A stretch of DNA of 64,000 bases from Pseudomonadota bacterium (GTDB lineage Bacteria > Pseudomonadota > Gammaproteobacteria > Burkholderiales > Ferrovaceae), in the NCBI GenBank assembly GCA_021796835.1, contig JAKABO010000003.1, positions 1-64,000 of the forward strand. Direction: 5' to 3'. Of the stretch, positions 34,155 to 42,951 are shown piece after piece. The stretch's first letter is position 1. Each line of letters opens with the position of its first letter. The notes beneath the pieces are model-generated. The model had not been told where the DNA came from, made no database searches, and was given only the letters and a program-made list of their open reading frames with translations. A program made the position numbers and the translations under genes.

Positions 34155-35405
34155 ATGAAATTCGAAAAAAAATTGCTGGTGTTGGCCCTCATGGGCCTGC
34201 CCGTTGCCTCGGCCTTTGCCGATGGCGTATTGTCCACCACCGAAAGTGATGTCAAATCTGCAGGGACCACCGTGGTAAATGGCGTGGAATCCGCTGGAAC
34301 CACCGTAGTCAACGGAGTTGAAACCGCCGGAAGCACAGTCGAAAACGGTGCCAAGGATGCCATGGGTGATGTAGATAATTTCCTGACCCGCTACCATGGC
34401 CCCTTCACCGGGGCCTATGTGGGCGCCAAGGCCGGGGTCAACGACTCCAACATGGGTGTGGGTAATCCCCGCGCCTTGACAGGCGGCGCAACCCCCGGGA
34501 TCCCCAACAATCAAAACTACGGCACAGCCCTTGGGCTCGAAGCCGGTTATGGTTGGGCCTTGGGTCGCACCGTGCTGGGCATCGATGCCGGGTATGGCTA
34601 CAACGGAACCGGTCGCTCCGGTTATTTCTCAGGCAACCAGGGTTATGGTAGCCACGACTACGGCCTAGGCCTGAAGTTCGGGATCCCGGTCACCGACAAG
34701 TTGATGCCTTACGCGAAATTGGGCTATGGTCACCTGGTTGGAACTGGTTCTGCCTCTGGATTGTCGGGTAATGGGGCCAATGGTGGACTGGGAGTCGAGT
34801 ATCTGTTTGCTCCCCATTGGAGTGTGGCGGGCGAATGGAACACCATGTCGGTGTCCAATAATTCCAACACCATGAACAACAATGTCTATACCTTGGGTGT
34901 GAACTACTACTTCGGCGCAGCCAAACCGCCCCACCACGTCGCTGCCGCAGCGCCGGCACCCGTAGTTGCCCCCGCACCTGAACCCGTGGCGGCCCCGGCA
35001 CCGGCACCGGAACGGTGGCGCATCATCACCGAAGAGAAACCCGTCAGCCTCGATGGGGCCAACTTCAAGTTCGATTCAGCCGTGTTGAACAAGACCGCCG
35101 ACGAAAAGTTGACACAGGTCGTGGACTTCTCCAAGCAATATCCTGAAGCCGATATCAACGTGGACGGTTATACCGACAGCGTCGGACCCAAGGCTTACAA
35201 CGTGAAGTTGTCCCAGCGTCGTGCCGATGCCGTCAAGGCCTATCTGGTCAAGCATGGTGTGGCGGCGGATCGTATCCATACCAAGGGTTATGGCATGGAA
35301 AACCCCGTGGCTTCCAACAAGACCGCCGAAGGTCGTGCTCAGAACCGTCATGTGGAAGTCCACTACACGGTTCGTGAAGAAAAGAAAGTACACGTCATGC
35401 AGTAA
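34155..35405 (+). CDS. OmpA-family outer membrane protein
   Basis: 416 residues. A Sec signal peptide (MKFEKKLLVLALMGLPVASAFA, cleaved near 22) is followed by three 11-residue repeats of the type VESAGTTVVNG (about 33-65), then an eight-stranded barrel (YHGPFTGAYVGAKAG to YTLGVNYYFG), a Pro/Ala hinge, and the OmpA peptidoglycan-binding domain (NFKFDSAVL, VDGYTDSVG, NVKLSQRRADAV, GRAQNRHVE). ATG 34155 has GGAG 7 bases upstream. It anchors outer membrane to peptidoglycan. A strong terminator follows, so it is monocistronic. Confidence 0.92.
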   Translation: MKFEKKLLVLALMGLPVASAFADGVLSTTESDVKSAGTTVVNGVESAGTTVVNGVETAGSTVENGAKDAMGDVDNFLTRYHGPFTGAYVGAKAGVNDSNMGVGNPRALTGGATPGIPNNQNYGTALGLEAGYGWALGRTVLGIDAGYGYNGTGRSGYFSGNQGYGSHDYGLGLKFGIPVTDKLMPYAKLGYGHLVGTGSASGLSGNGANGGLGVEYLFAPHWSVAGEWNTMSVSNNSNTMNNNVYTLGVNYYFGAAKPPHHVAAAAPAPVVAPAPEPVAAPAPAPERWRIITEEKPVSLDGANFKFDSAVLNKTADEKLTQVVDFSKQYPEADINVDGYTDSVGPKAYNVKLSQRRADAVKAYLVKHGVAADRIHTKGYGMENPVASNKTAEGRAQNRHVEVHYTVREEKKVHVMQ

Positions 35406-35450
35406 CAGTCACGTCCAGGAGGCCTCGCGTCTCCTGTGCTGTACTCCAGG

Positions 35451-35479
35451 CCCGAGAGATGTGATCTCTCGGGTTTTTT
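35451..35479 (+). terminator. Rho-independent terminator after ompA-like gene
   Basis: CCCGAGAG and CTCTCGGG pair around ATGTGAT (35451-35473) and are followed by six T residues (35474-35479). It lies 46 bases after the stop codon at 35405. Confidence 0.93.
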
Positions 35480-35640
35480 ATGCCGCTTGATCAAGACCAA
35501 ATCTAGTCGTATTGAATGGTAATTCCCGTTCAGTCCCGACGAGTTGAATACCACACTCCAACAAAATTCCAGCCATTGCGGTACCATACTCCCCCTGCGC
35601 GCGTCATTGCCCATCTTTGAAGATTTTTTGATTACTGCCC

Positions 35641-37464
35641 ATGCCTCTCATCACCCTGGATGCTGTCTCCCTGGCCTTCGGACTGGACCCCCTGCTCAAT
35701 CACATCGACTTCCAGATCGATTCTGGCGAACGGATCGGACTGATCGGTCGCAACGGCGGCGGAAAATCCACCCTCCTGCGCCTCGTGCTGGGGATTCTTG
35801 CACCGGATGAGGGCAAGGTCTGGCGCCAGCCTGGCCTCAGAATGGGCTACGTCCCGCAAGAGCCCGAACTGGACCCCGAGTCGTCGATCTTCGATGCGGT
35901 GGCCCAGGGTCTGACGGAAAGCGGATTGCCCGTGGCCTCGTACCAGGTGGAACGGCAACTGTCCCAGATGGGACTCGAACCGGAGGGACGGGTCGGCCAA
36001 CTGTCCGGGGGCTGGAAAAAACGTGTCGCCCTGGCCCGCGCCCTGGTCAGCGAACCCGACCTGCTGATCCTGGATGAACCCACCAACCATCTGGATGTGG
36101 CGGCCATCGAACGACTGGAAGGTGCCTTGAGAAATTTCCCCGGCGCCGTACTGTTCATCACCCATGACCGGCATTTTCTGGATCAGGTCGTCACCCGTGT
36201 GGTGGAACTGGATCGGGGTAAATTATCGACTTTCGGGACCTCCTTTACCGACTACCTGCGCCGCAAGGCCGAACAACTGGCCTCGGAAGCCCTCGAACAG
36301 CGTCGTTTCGACAAGTTGCTCAGCCAGGAGGAAGTATGGATTCGCAAGGGGGTCCAGGCACGCCGCACCCGCAATGAGGGACGGGTACGACGCCTCGAGG
36401 AACTGCGTCGCGAACGTGCCCTGCGCCGGGATCAAATGGGGTCGGTCCGTCTGGCCGTGGATTCCGGTGATCGATCCGGAGAGCTGATCGCCGAATTGAA
36501 AGATGTCACCTTGCGCTACGAAAACCAGATCCTCGTGCAGGGCTTTTCCACCCGCATCCAGCGTGGCGACAAGATCGGCATCATGGGGCCCAACGGCGTC
36601 GGAAAAACCACCCTGCTGCGGACCTTGCTGGGATTGCACGCGCCCGATGAAGGAACCGTGCGCAGCGGCACACGCCTGAACATAGCCTACTTCGACCAAT
36701 GGCGCGAACAGTTGGACCCCTCGGCCACCCTGGTGGAAACCATCAGTCCGGGATCCGATTTCGTCGAGATCGGCGGTACCCGCAAACATGTCATCAGTTA
36801 TCTGGGCGATTTTTTGTTTCCGCCCGAGCGGGCACGGGCCAAAGTGACCTCCCTGTCGGGTGGGGAACGCAACCGCCTGCTTCTGGCGCGCCTGTTTGCC
36901 CGGCCTTCCAACGTTCTGGTCCTGGACGAACCCACCAACGATCTGGATATCGAAACCCTGGAGTTGCTGGAATCCCTGCTCATCGAATATCCCGGCACCC
37001 TGTTCCTGGTCAGCCATGATCGCGCCTTTCTGGACGCAGTGGTCACCCAGGTCATCGTCCTGGAGGGTCAGGGCGTCGTTACGGAAAATGCTGGCGGCTA
37101 CAGCGACTGGATCCGCTATCTGGCGCAGCGAAAAAAAACACAACAAAACAAGGAGCAACTCCCCAGTTCTGCCGTTGAACCTGCCAGAACGAACCAGCCC
37201 GCTTCGCCCAAACCGCGTAAAGCCCCCGCCGAACGCTTGTCCTACAAGGAGCAGAAGGAACTGGATGCCCTTCCGGACACCATCGCCCGTCTGGAAGGCG
37301 AGGAAGCCGAACTGGCCAAAAAACTGGCCGATGGCGCCCTCTACCGTAACGCGCCCGACGAGATCAAGCGCCTCAGCCAGCGGCAGAGCGAACTCACCCA
37401 CCAGTTGGAACAGGCGTTCCTGCGCTGGGAAGCCCTGCAGCAGAAGCACGACAAGACTCAGTGA
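35641..37464 (+). CDS. uup: ABC-F family ATPase Uup
   Basis: 607 residues with two ABC domains in one chain and no membrane part: Walker A GRNGGGKST and GPNGVGKTT, signatures LSGGW and LSGGE, Walker B LLILDEPTNHLD and VLVLDEPTNDLD. The C-terminal 90 residues form the charged coiled-coil typical of Uup (ELDALPDTIARLEGEEAELA). Uup proteins act on ribosomes or branched DNA and limit precise transposon excision. Start at 35641 fits the family; no clear ribosome site is seen. Confidence 0.93.
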   Translation: MPLITLDAVSLAFGLDPLLNHIDFQIDSGERIGLIGRNGGGKSTLLRLVLGILAPDEGKVWRQPGLRMGYVPQEPELDPESSIFDAVAQGLTESGLPVASYQVERQLSQMGLEPEGRVGQLSGGWKKRVALARALVSEPDLLILDEPTNHLDVAAIERLEGALRNFPGAVLFITHDRHFLDQVVTRVVELDRGKLSTFGTSFTDYLRRKAEQLASEALEQRRFDKLLSQEEVWIRKGVQARRTRNEGRVRRLEELRRERALRRDQMGSVRLAVDSGDRSGELIAELKDVTLRYENQILVQGFSTRIQRGDKIGIMGPNGVGKTTLLRTLLGLHAPDEGTVRSGTRLNIAYFDQWREQLDPSATLVETISPGSDFVEIGGTRKHVISYLGDFLFPPERARAKVTSLSGGERNRLLLARLFARPSNVLVLDEPTNDLDIETLELLESLLIEYPGTLFLVSHDRAFLDAVVTQVIVLEGQGVVTENAGGYSDWIRYLAQRKKTQQNKEQLPSSAVEPARTNQPASPKPRKAPAERLSYKEQKELDALPDTIARLEGEEAELAKKLADGALYRNAPDEIKRLSQRQSELTHQLEQAFLRWEALQQKHDKTQ

Positions 37465-37562
37465 CCCGGAAGAGGTGTCAGTTTTTATTACATTTACGGC
37501 CGACATTCTTCCGAGAGATAAAATTTATTCCATTTTTTTCAAGGCATTGAGAATTCAGGCAT

Positions 37563-37595
37563 TATACTTGCTTGAAGTTCTGATGGATTCCATCA
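37563..37595 (+). promoter_or_regulatory. Promoter -10 with downstream palindrome ahead of the two-component pair
   Basis: TATACT at 37563-37568 is followed by the perfect palindrome TGATGGA-T-TCCATCA (37581-37595), about where a start site plus operator would lie. No matching -35 hexamer is seen, which could mean activator dependence. The response regulator starts at 37638. Confidence 0.4.
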
Positions 37596-37637
37596 AGAAG
37601 CGATGACGGTGGATAGGGCAAAAAAATGGAGGATTCC

Positions 37638-38249
37638 ATGAAGATACTCATGGTGGATGATCATGCACTGTTTCGTGACGGATTACGCTTGTTGCTCTCC
37701 TCTATCCGTCCTGATGCCATTCTATTCGAGGCAGACACCATCGCCGATGCGTTGTCCGTGCTGCAGGAACACCCCGATTTGACCCTCTGTCTCCTCGATC
37801 TCAATCTCAGGCAGGAACGCGGACTGCCCGTATTGAAAAAGATCAGATTCGAAGTGCCCGAAGTGTCGGTGATCGTGGTGTCCGGATCAGACGACCCCTC
37901 GACGGTGCGCGCCTGCAGGGAAGCCGGGGCCATGAGCTACATTCCCAAGGGACTGACCTCGGAAAAGTTTCTTGAAGCCACGAACCGGGTCCTTGATGGA
38001 AAAATCTTTTTTCCTCATGAGGATAACGATGCCCCTCCCTCATCGAACATACCCAAACTGACTCCCCGCCAGCGTGAAGTCCTGTATGCGCTCAGTCGCG
38101 GTTTTTCCACGAAACGAATCGCCCGGGAACTGTCGCTCTCCGAATACACGGTCAAGGATCATATCTCGGATCTCTTCCGGGTCCTCGGGGTAAAAAATCG
38201 GGTCGAAGCCATCACCAGAACCAGCCTCCTGTACCTGCGTCCTCAATGA
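37638..38249 (+). CDS. NarL/LuxR-type response regulator
   Basis: 203 residues. Receiver domain MKILMVDDHALFRDGLRLLL with phospho-acceptor Asp in LCLLDLNLRQERG, Ser/Thr switch in VVSGSDD, and Lys in SYIPKGL; then a LuxR HTH: LTPRQREVLYALSRGFSTKR, IARELSLSEYTVKDHISDLF. ATG 37638 is chosen over 37626 since GGAGGA (37628-37633) precedes it. It is followed at once by its histidine kinase. Target genes unknown. Confidence 0.92.
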   Translation: MKILMVDDHALFRDGLRLLLSSIRPDAILFEADTIADALSVLQEHPDLTLCLLDLNLRQERGLPVLKKIRFEVPEVSVIVVSGSDDPSTVRACREAGAMSYIPKGLTSEKFLEATNRVLDGKIFFPHEDNDAPPSSNIPKLTPRQREVLYALSRGFSTKRIARELSLSEYTVKDHISDLFRVLGVKNRVEAITRTSLLYLRPQ

Positions 38250-38250
38250 A

Positions 38251-39585
38251 ATGAGGGGCTTTTCCTGTTGGCTGCGATCCTGGTTCGATCCGGCCCCGGC
38301 ATCGACGAACGTCTCCCCTCACGCCTCGCTCAAACAGGAAATGACACGGGAGGTTGTGACCCTCCATGCGAGGGTATTGCTGCACATGCCCCTCGTCCAG
38401 TTATTTTTCATCGTCGGCGTGGGTTGGATCGTCTACCCGTCCGTACCTCTTTCCACCTTCGTGTTGTGGAGTACGCTGGCTCTGGGCGTGGAGTTGCTCC
38501 GTGCAACCTTTGCGAAATGGGTCCTGCCGCGCGTCGACACCCTGGCACCGAAACGGCTCCATGCCGCATTCATGACCCTGGATGGCCTGGCGGGAGCCAG
38601 CACAGGTCTATCTGCGGTCCTCTTCCTGCATCATCTTTCCTTTGTCTCCCAGGCCCTGATCGAGATCATCCTGTTTTCCATTGCTGCCGCCGGTGTCTCC
38701 GTCGCCGTCTCTTCCAAATACATGACGGCAGCGTATTCACTCCTGGTATTGCTGGGAGCGACGATCCCCTGGATATCGTTGCACCCGGACAAATATTGGG
38801 CCGTTATGGGACTGACTCTCGTTTACTGGTTATTTCTGATCCGGGTGGCCACCGAAAGCGAACGTCTGCTCCATCGCTCCGTTCTGATCCGGCAGGAACG
38901 TGATCGCATTATTGCGACCGTCAGCCATGACCTGCGCCAGCCTCTGCACGCGTTGTCTCTTTACGGTGCCATACTGGTCTCCCACCCCTCAGAACAAACG
39001 CTCCGGGAAACCCGAAGAAACATCGACCATGTTGTCCAGGATCTGGAGAAAATGCTGACCGACCTGCTGGATCTGTCAAAAATCTCTGCGGGAAATTTCC
39101 CGACGCAAGCGCAGTTTTTCTCATTGGATACCGCCATTGCCCACATTTGCACCGAATTCGATTCGATTGCATCGGAAAAAGGTTTGGTCATTCGTCGAAC
39201 CCTCGACCCCGTCAGAATTTCCGGGGACAAACTGGCGGTGGCTCGAATCGCACGCAACCTGATCGACAATGCCATCAAGTTCACCGATCAGGGAGAGATT
39301 CATGTCACGACTACACCGAGGCAGGACGGGGGGGCCCTGCTGAGCGTGACGGATACCGGAAGGGGCATCAGCGCCACGGATCAGGAACTGATTTTCAGGG
39401 AATTCTATCAGGCCACGCCTTCCGAAGGCGACCAAGGCGTGGGCCTGGGGCTGTCCATTGTCCATCGCCTGTCAAAACTCATGGATGCCGAACTGTCAGT
39501 AAAGTCTGCACCCGGCCAGGGATCCTGTTTTCAGGTTTGGTTCCCCCCCAACAGAGGGATTGTCGCCCCCAAGATCCATCGTTAA
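38251..39585 (+). CDS. Membrane sensor histidine kinase
   Basis: 444 residues. Five or six hydrophobic segments (about 45-200) without a large periplasmic loop suggest intramembrane or cytosolic sensing. HisKA: ATVSHDLRQPLHALSLYG with the phospho-His; HATPase: N-box RNLIDNAIKFTDQG, G1 SVTDTGRGIS, G2 GVGLGLSIVHRL, and GQGSCFQVWF. It starts 2 bases after the regulator stop, so the two form a cognate pair; the HDLRQPLHAL variant is shared by kinases paired with NarL-type regulators. Confidence 0.9.
   Translation: MRGFSCWLRSWFDPAPASTNVSPHASLKQEMTREVVTLHARVLLHMPLVQLFFIVGVGWIVYPSVPLSTFVLWSTLALGVELLRATFAKWVLPRVDTLAPKRLHAAFMTLDGLAGASTGLSAVLFLHHLSFVSQALIEIILFSIAAAGVSVAVSSKYMTAAYSLLVLLGATIPWISLHPDKYWAVMGLTLVYWLFLIRVATESERLLHRSVLIRQERDRIIATVSHDLRQPLHALSLYGAILVSHPSEQTLRETRRNIDHVVQDLEKMLTDLLDLSKISAGNFPTQAQFFSLDTAIAHICTEFDSIASEKGLVIRRTLDPVRISGDKLAVARIARNLIDNAIKFTDQGEIHVTTTPRQDGGALLSVTDTGRGISATDQELIFREFYQATPSEGDQGVGLGLSIVHRLSKLMDAELSVKSAPGQGSCFQVWFPPNRGIVAPKIHR
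39541..39585. repeat. Left copy of an imperfect direct repeat (kinase 3' end)
   Basis: The last 45 bases of the kinase gene recur at 43953-43998 with about 85 percent identity (five to seven differences, one an indel), including the stop codon. The two copies bracket a 4.4 kb accessory segment. See the matching entry. Confidence 0.6.
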
Positions 39586-39746
39586 GTGTTCGATCAGTCG
39601 ATCCGTGGACGCGAGAACACATCCTTCCTGTTCTGGCGTGAGGAATTTTGGCACGTTCCCCTCCAGTATTGAAGCAAAATTTCTTATGAACAATTTGGGG
39701 TTATGGTAGTATTAGACTGTGTACATCGTAACACTTGAGGCTGATT

Positions 39747-39983
39747 ATGGAAACCACGACCCTGACCATGCGCGTTCCGGTAAAGTTGAAGGAGCAACTC
39801 GAGAAACTGGCTGATGCGACCCATAGATCCAAATCCTACCTTGCTGGTGAAGCTATTCGTCAATACCTGGACATCGAGGCTTGGCAGATTGCTGAAATAC
39901 AGTTGGCCATCGAGGAAGCCGACGCAAACGACTTCGCGACCATTGAAGAAGTCGATGCCACCGTAAAAAAGTATGCAGGTTAA
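39747..39983 (+). CDS. Ribbon-helix-helix (CopG/ParD-like) antitoxin
   Basis: 78 residues: TTLTMRVPVKLKEQLEKLAD is the RHH strand and first helix, HRSKSYLAGEAIRQYLDIEA the second; the acidic tail (IEEADANDFATIEEVD) would bind the toxin. ATG 39747 with TGAGG upstream is preferred over an upstream in-frame codon. The toxin start lies inside the last codons (11-base overlap). Confidence 0.88.
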   Translation: METTTLTMRVPVKLKEQLEKLADATHRSKSYLAGEAIRQYLDIEAWQIAEIQLAIEEADANDFATIEEVDATVKKYAG

Positions 39984-40260
39984 ATGGTTGCGTCGCGCCC
40001 TGGAGAATCTGGACGAAGAGGCAGCCTATATCGCAACAGATAACCCGCGCATAGCGGCAGAGTTCGTGGTTTGCATGCGAGACAGCGCAGCGATACTCGC
40101 AGATCATCCCAACATGGGGCGCCCTGGTCGGATTGCGGGAACACGCGAACTAATCGTGACACGTTTTCCATACATCCTACCCTACCGCGTGCGCGGTTGT
40201 GCTGTGGAAGTCCTGCGCGTCTTCCATACGGCCAGGAAGTGGCCCAACCACATGAACTAA
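39973..40260 (+). CDS. RelE/ParE-family toxin
   Basis: 95 residues with the ParE pattern: VKWLRRALENLDEEAAYIAT, NMGRPGRIAGTRELIVTRFP, YILPYRV, and VEVLRVFHTARKWP. ParE proteins act on gyrase, RelE on ribosome-bound mRNA; the sequence is closer to ParE by the R-x-F-PY-YR pattern. It overlaps the antitoxin gene, so production is coupled. Confidence 0.88.
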   Translation: MQVKWLRRALENLDEEAAYIATDNPRIAAEFVVCMRDSAAILADHPNMGRPGRIAGTRELIVTRFPYILPYRVRGCAVEVLRVFHTARKWPNHMN

Positions 40261-40462
40261 TTATGGATATCCGATTTTCGTGATTGATTTTTCTCTTTTC
40301 GATCCCGATGTTAATATCCGTTAAACCGTGTTATGTGTGACGATGTCATCAGCAACTTGAAATTGGGCCAAAAGCAGCAGGTTGAAATTGGATGTCGGCT
40401 AGGCTAAGGGGGGGATTGACATTCCACAACCAACTGGTGCCACACCGTATCGAGCACCTGCC

Positions 40463-41461
40463 TCACACCCTGGCATCCTTCGTCAATCCAACTCTTATGG
40501 CAATTTCCAGCACGAGTTTTTGAAAATCCTCATAGCACTGCCGCACATTGGTCTGGTGAGCCCCAATTGCACCGTCTGCGGGACTCAAGGCAAACATCGG
40601 CTTGCGTGCCTCCATTGCCATTGGCATCAGGCTTCGATAGTGCTTGATACGTTGAATCTGTTTTGGATCAGTCTGAACTACTGTAGATGACACTGTGATC
40701 TCGCCCAGAACGCTTTCCCGGTATGCCGCTGGAAGCCGCTGCTGCCACTTGGCATAAGCCTTGGTCGGTCGCCCCAGCCGCTCTGCGTGCTGCATGAGCA
40801 CATAGCCCGCTGGCGTCATTTGTCCGGCTGGTGTTTCACTGATCGATGGTGGCACTTTATCGACCGCCTGCTGCCAAGTAGTGCGCCACTGGCGCAACGT
40901 GGGGCCAAGATTCTTCAAACCCTGCAACGAAAATAGATCGGGTGCCACCGGCACCATCACATGACTTGCCGCTACCATTGCTGCACGATTGATGGCCCCA
41001 AGGTTCGGGCCGACATCAATCAATACCACGTCGGCACGGTGCCGCTCAGCCGCCACCTTGATCACGCGCCAAAAAGCAGTCGTCACACGAAATGCACGCT
41101 CGCGCCCTTCCAGGCAGCGAGGCCATTCGGTGGACAAATCATCCTCGATGCGCGAGAGGGCCAGATCGCCAACCAATAACCCCAGCGCATCCGATAGCTC
41201 CTCGATATGGGCCTGACGCACATCTCCGGTACCGCCAAATAGCGGCGCCACTGCGCCGGACATCGTTTCGGGATGCACATCATCGGGCCAAAGCGCCTCC
41301 AGCCTCTCCTCATCCAGAGCCATGATGGACAGGTTTGATTGCGGATCGAGATCGACCATCAGGGGCCGGTACCCCAGTTCCGCAAACATCCAGGCCGTGT
41401 GGTATACGAGGGAGGTCTTGCCCACTCCGCCTTTGTTGTTGAAAAACGCGATACTGATCAT
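40463..41461 (-). CDS. ParA-family ATPase
   Basis: 332 residues with deviant Walker A FFNNKGGVGKTSLVYHTAWM, VDLDPQSNLSIMALDE, and Walker B DVVLIDVGPNLGAINRAAM; VMVPVAPDLFSLQGLKNL follows. ParA proteins form ATP-dependent dimers on DNA or in signalling complexes. No ParB gene is near; instead it overlaps by 4 bases with an AlbA_2 ATPase gene. That points to an accessory, possibly defence or mobile-element, role rather than chromosome partition. Confidence 0.88.
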   Translation of the reverse strand: MISIAFFNNKGGVGKTSLVYHTAWMFAELGYRPLMVDLDPQSNLSIMALDEERLEALWPDDVHPETMSGAVAPLFGGTGDVRQAHIEELSDALGLLVGDLALSRIEDDLSTEWPRCLEGRERAFRVTTAFWRVIKVAAERHRADVVLIDVGPNLGAINRAAMVAASHVMVPVAPDLFSLQGLKNLGPTLRQWRTTWQQAVDKVPPSISETPAGQMTPAGYVLMQHAERLGRPTKAYAKWQQRLPAAYRESVLGEITVSSTVVQTDPKQIQRIKHYRSLMPMAMEARKPMFALSPADGAIGAHQTNVRQCYEDFQKLVLEIAIRVGLTKDARV

Positions 41462-42660
41462 GCTGCCCCCTTGCCAACGATGGCTGCGACGAAACCCGGC
41501 TGCACCTCAAAACGCAGTCGCTCTCCCAACGCCTTACGGGCAATGGCGATGCCAGCCCCGAAACGTTGCACGAAACCCAGGGCGCGCAGCGCCTCCGCCA
41601 GATTCGGGTTGCGATAGTCGGTCACGCCTGGTTGACCGAAATTTTCTGGCGTGACGCTGCCAAACGGGCCGCCAGGGTTGTGGATTTCAATGCGGTCATT
41701 GAACCAGTACACCCGCACGGGCGCATTCGTTGCCTCATAACTGCGGTGCATGAAGGCATTTCGCACCAACTGCCGCAGGGCATCCATGGGATACGTTTCA
41801 GCCTGTGTCTCCATTGACACGTCAGCGAACTGCACTCCACGCTGATTATGGGCTTCGAGTTTCTCTTCCAGGCGCCGGATTTGGTCGGCCACCGTGCCAT
41901 AAATGGGCTCCTCGTCGACAACTGGCTCCGTGAGGTCTTTGCCGGCGATGCGCAGAAATTGGGTATAGGCCCCAGGCAACCAGTCTGCGGGAGACTTGCC
42001 AACGACCAACAGCCCCAGGACGGTCGGCGCGGAAATTGACTCGCTGACAACCATTTTCGTCGCGGCAAGCCTTTGCTCGTGAGTGCGCTCATTGGCCACC
42101 AGCACGTCACGCGCCACCACTGAGGGTAGATACTCCTGCTCGAAGCGCAGGCGATCGAGATCGTCCAACGTCGCATCGACGATGGGCTGAATGTCGAACG
42201 GCCGGTCGCGATGACGACGGCGCTCATTGAGGATACGCTCGTCCTGCGCACTGGCCAGACCACGGCGCGGCCCCCAGCGCACATGAATCCGCCCCTTGTA
42301 GCGCACCGGCGGCGTATCGCAGGGCCAGACGGTAATCACCGCTACTTCACCGCCCTGCAACAGACGCTTTTCCACCAGCAGAGTGGGTGGCGGCACGATG
42401 TTGCCATCGGTCTTGATGTCGGCAAGGCTGCGTAGCAGCTCATCGGTGACGACAAAGCCGGGCATGGGCGTGCCATTATCATGCACACCAATCAGCACCA
42501 CACCCGGTTCACCATGCCCTGCCAGATCATTGGCAAGTGCACACACGGCCTCACGCACCTTTTGCGGTGCGTCCCCCTGAAAAGACTGTTTGCGCTCGGC
42601 GCGATCCGACTCCATGTCTGCCATCATGGCTTCGAACTGTGCATCGTTGTAATAACTCAT
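41458..42660 (-). CDS. AlbA_2 (Schlafen-like) ATP-binding protein
   Basis: 400 residues. N-terminal AlbA_2 domain (ERKQSFQGDAPQKVREAVCA, LANDLAGHGEPGVVLIGVHD, VPPPTLLVEKR, RVRWGPRRG-type RIHVRWGPRRGLAS), C-terminal HATPase_c_4 part (LRQLVRNAFMHRSYEATNA, RIEIHNPGGPFGSVTPENFG, RNPNLAEALRALGFVQRFGAGIAIA). ATG 42660 overlaps the stop of the upstream HTH reading frame (ATGA), and its own end overlaps parA by 4 bases. Such proteins are often called DNA-binding or RNA helicase-like, with no proven role. Confidence 0.85.
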   Translation of the reverse strand: MSYYNDAQFEAMMADMESDRAERKQSFQGDAPQKVREAVCALANDLAGHGEPGVVLIGVHDNGTPMPGFVVTDELLRSLADIKTDGNIVPPPTLLVEKRLLQGGEVAVITVWPCDTPPVRYKGRIHVRWGPRRGLASAQDERILNERRRHRDRPFDIQPIVDATLDDLDRLRFEQEYLPSVVARDVLVANERTHEQRLAATKMVVSESISAPTVLGLLVVGKSPADWLPGAYTQFLRIAGKDLTEPVVDEEPIYGTVADQIRRLEEKLEAHNQRGVQFADVSMETQAETYPMDALRQLVRNAFMHRSYEATNAPVRVYWFNDRIEIHNPGGPFGSVTPENFGQPGVTDYRNPNLAEALRALGFVQRFGAGIAIARKALGERLRFEVQPGFVAAIVGKGAA

Positions 42661-42913
42661 CACGCATACTCCCCATCGTTCGTTTGGACCTTGGCCGTAT
42701 CATCTCCGTCGCGTCCGGTGTCGAGTCCTTCCATCGACTTCTGCTTGATCCAGTTGCGATGTCCGCACGCGAAAACCGCCATGTCCCGCCAACCTTGAAG
42801 GCTGGGATCTTTTTGGCTGCCGCCAGTCTGTAGATCATCCGCTCCGTGACCTTCAGGTAGTCGGCGACCTGCTTGATGGTGAGGATCTCGCTTTCGCTGG
42901 TACTTGTAGACAT
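42660..42913 (-). pseudogene. Excisionase/MerR-type HTH protein, frameshifted
   Basis: The first frame reads EILTIKQVADYLKVTERMIY, IPAFKVGGTWRFSRADI, the normal HTH_17 fold, then shifts near 42757. The expected continuation NWIKQKSMEGL is present in the next frame and ends at TGA 42660-42662, overlapping the ATG of the AlbA_2 gene. In the first frame translation instead runs to 42551. A one-base loss (or a sequencing error, or programmed slippage) explains it. The intact form, about 84 residues, would have been the first gene and likely regulator of this operon. Confidence 0.8.
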
Positions 42914-42951
42914 GGTGATGGCCAGTTTAGGTCAAACCACGACAGGATAGT

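Noticed and set aside
36223..37506. A 427-residue minus-strand frame
   Set aside because: It is antisense to uup, whose two ABC domains are complete; codon shadow.
40463..41461. Chromosome or plasmid partition locus (ParAB)
   Set aside because: No ParB-like gene or parS-like repeats adjoin it; the partner is an AlbA_2 ATPase.
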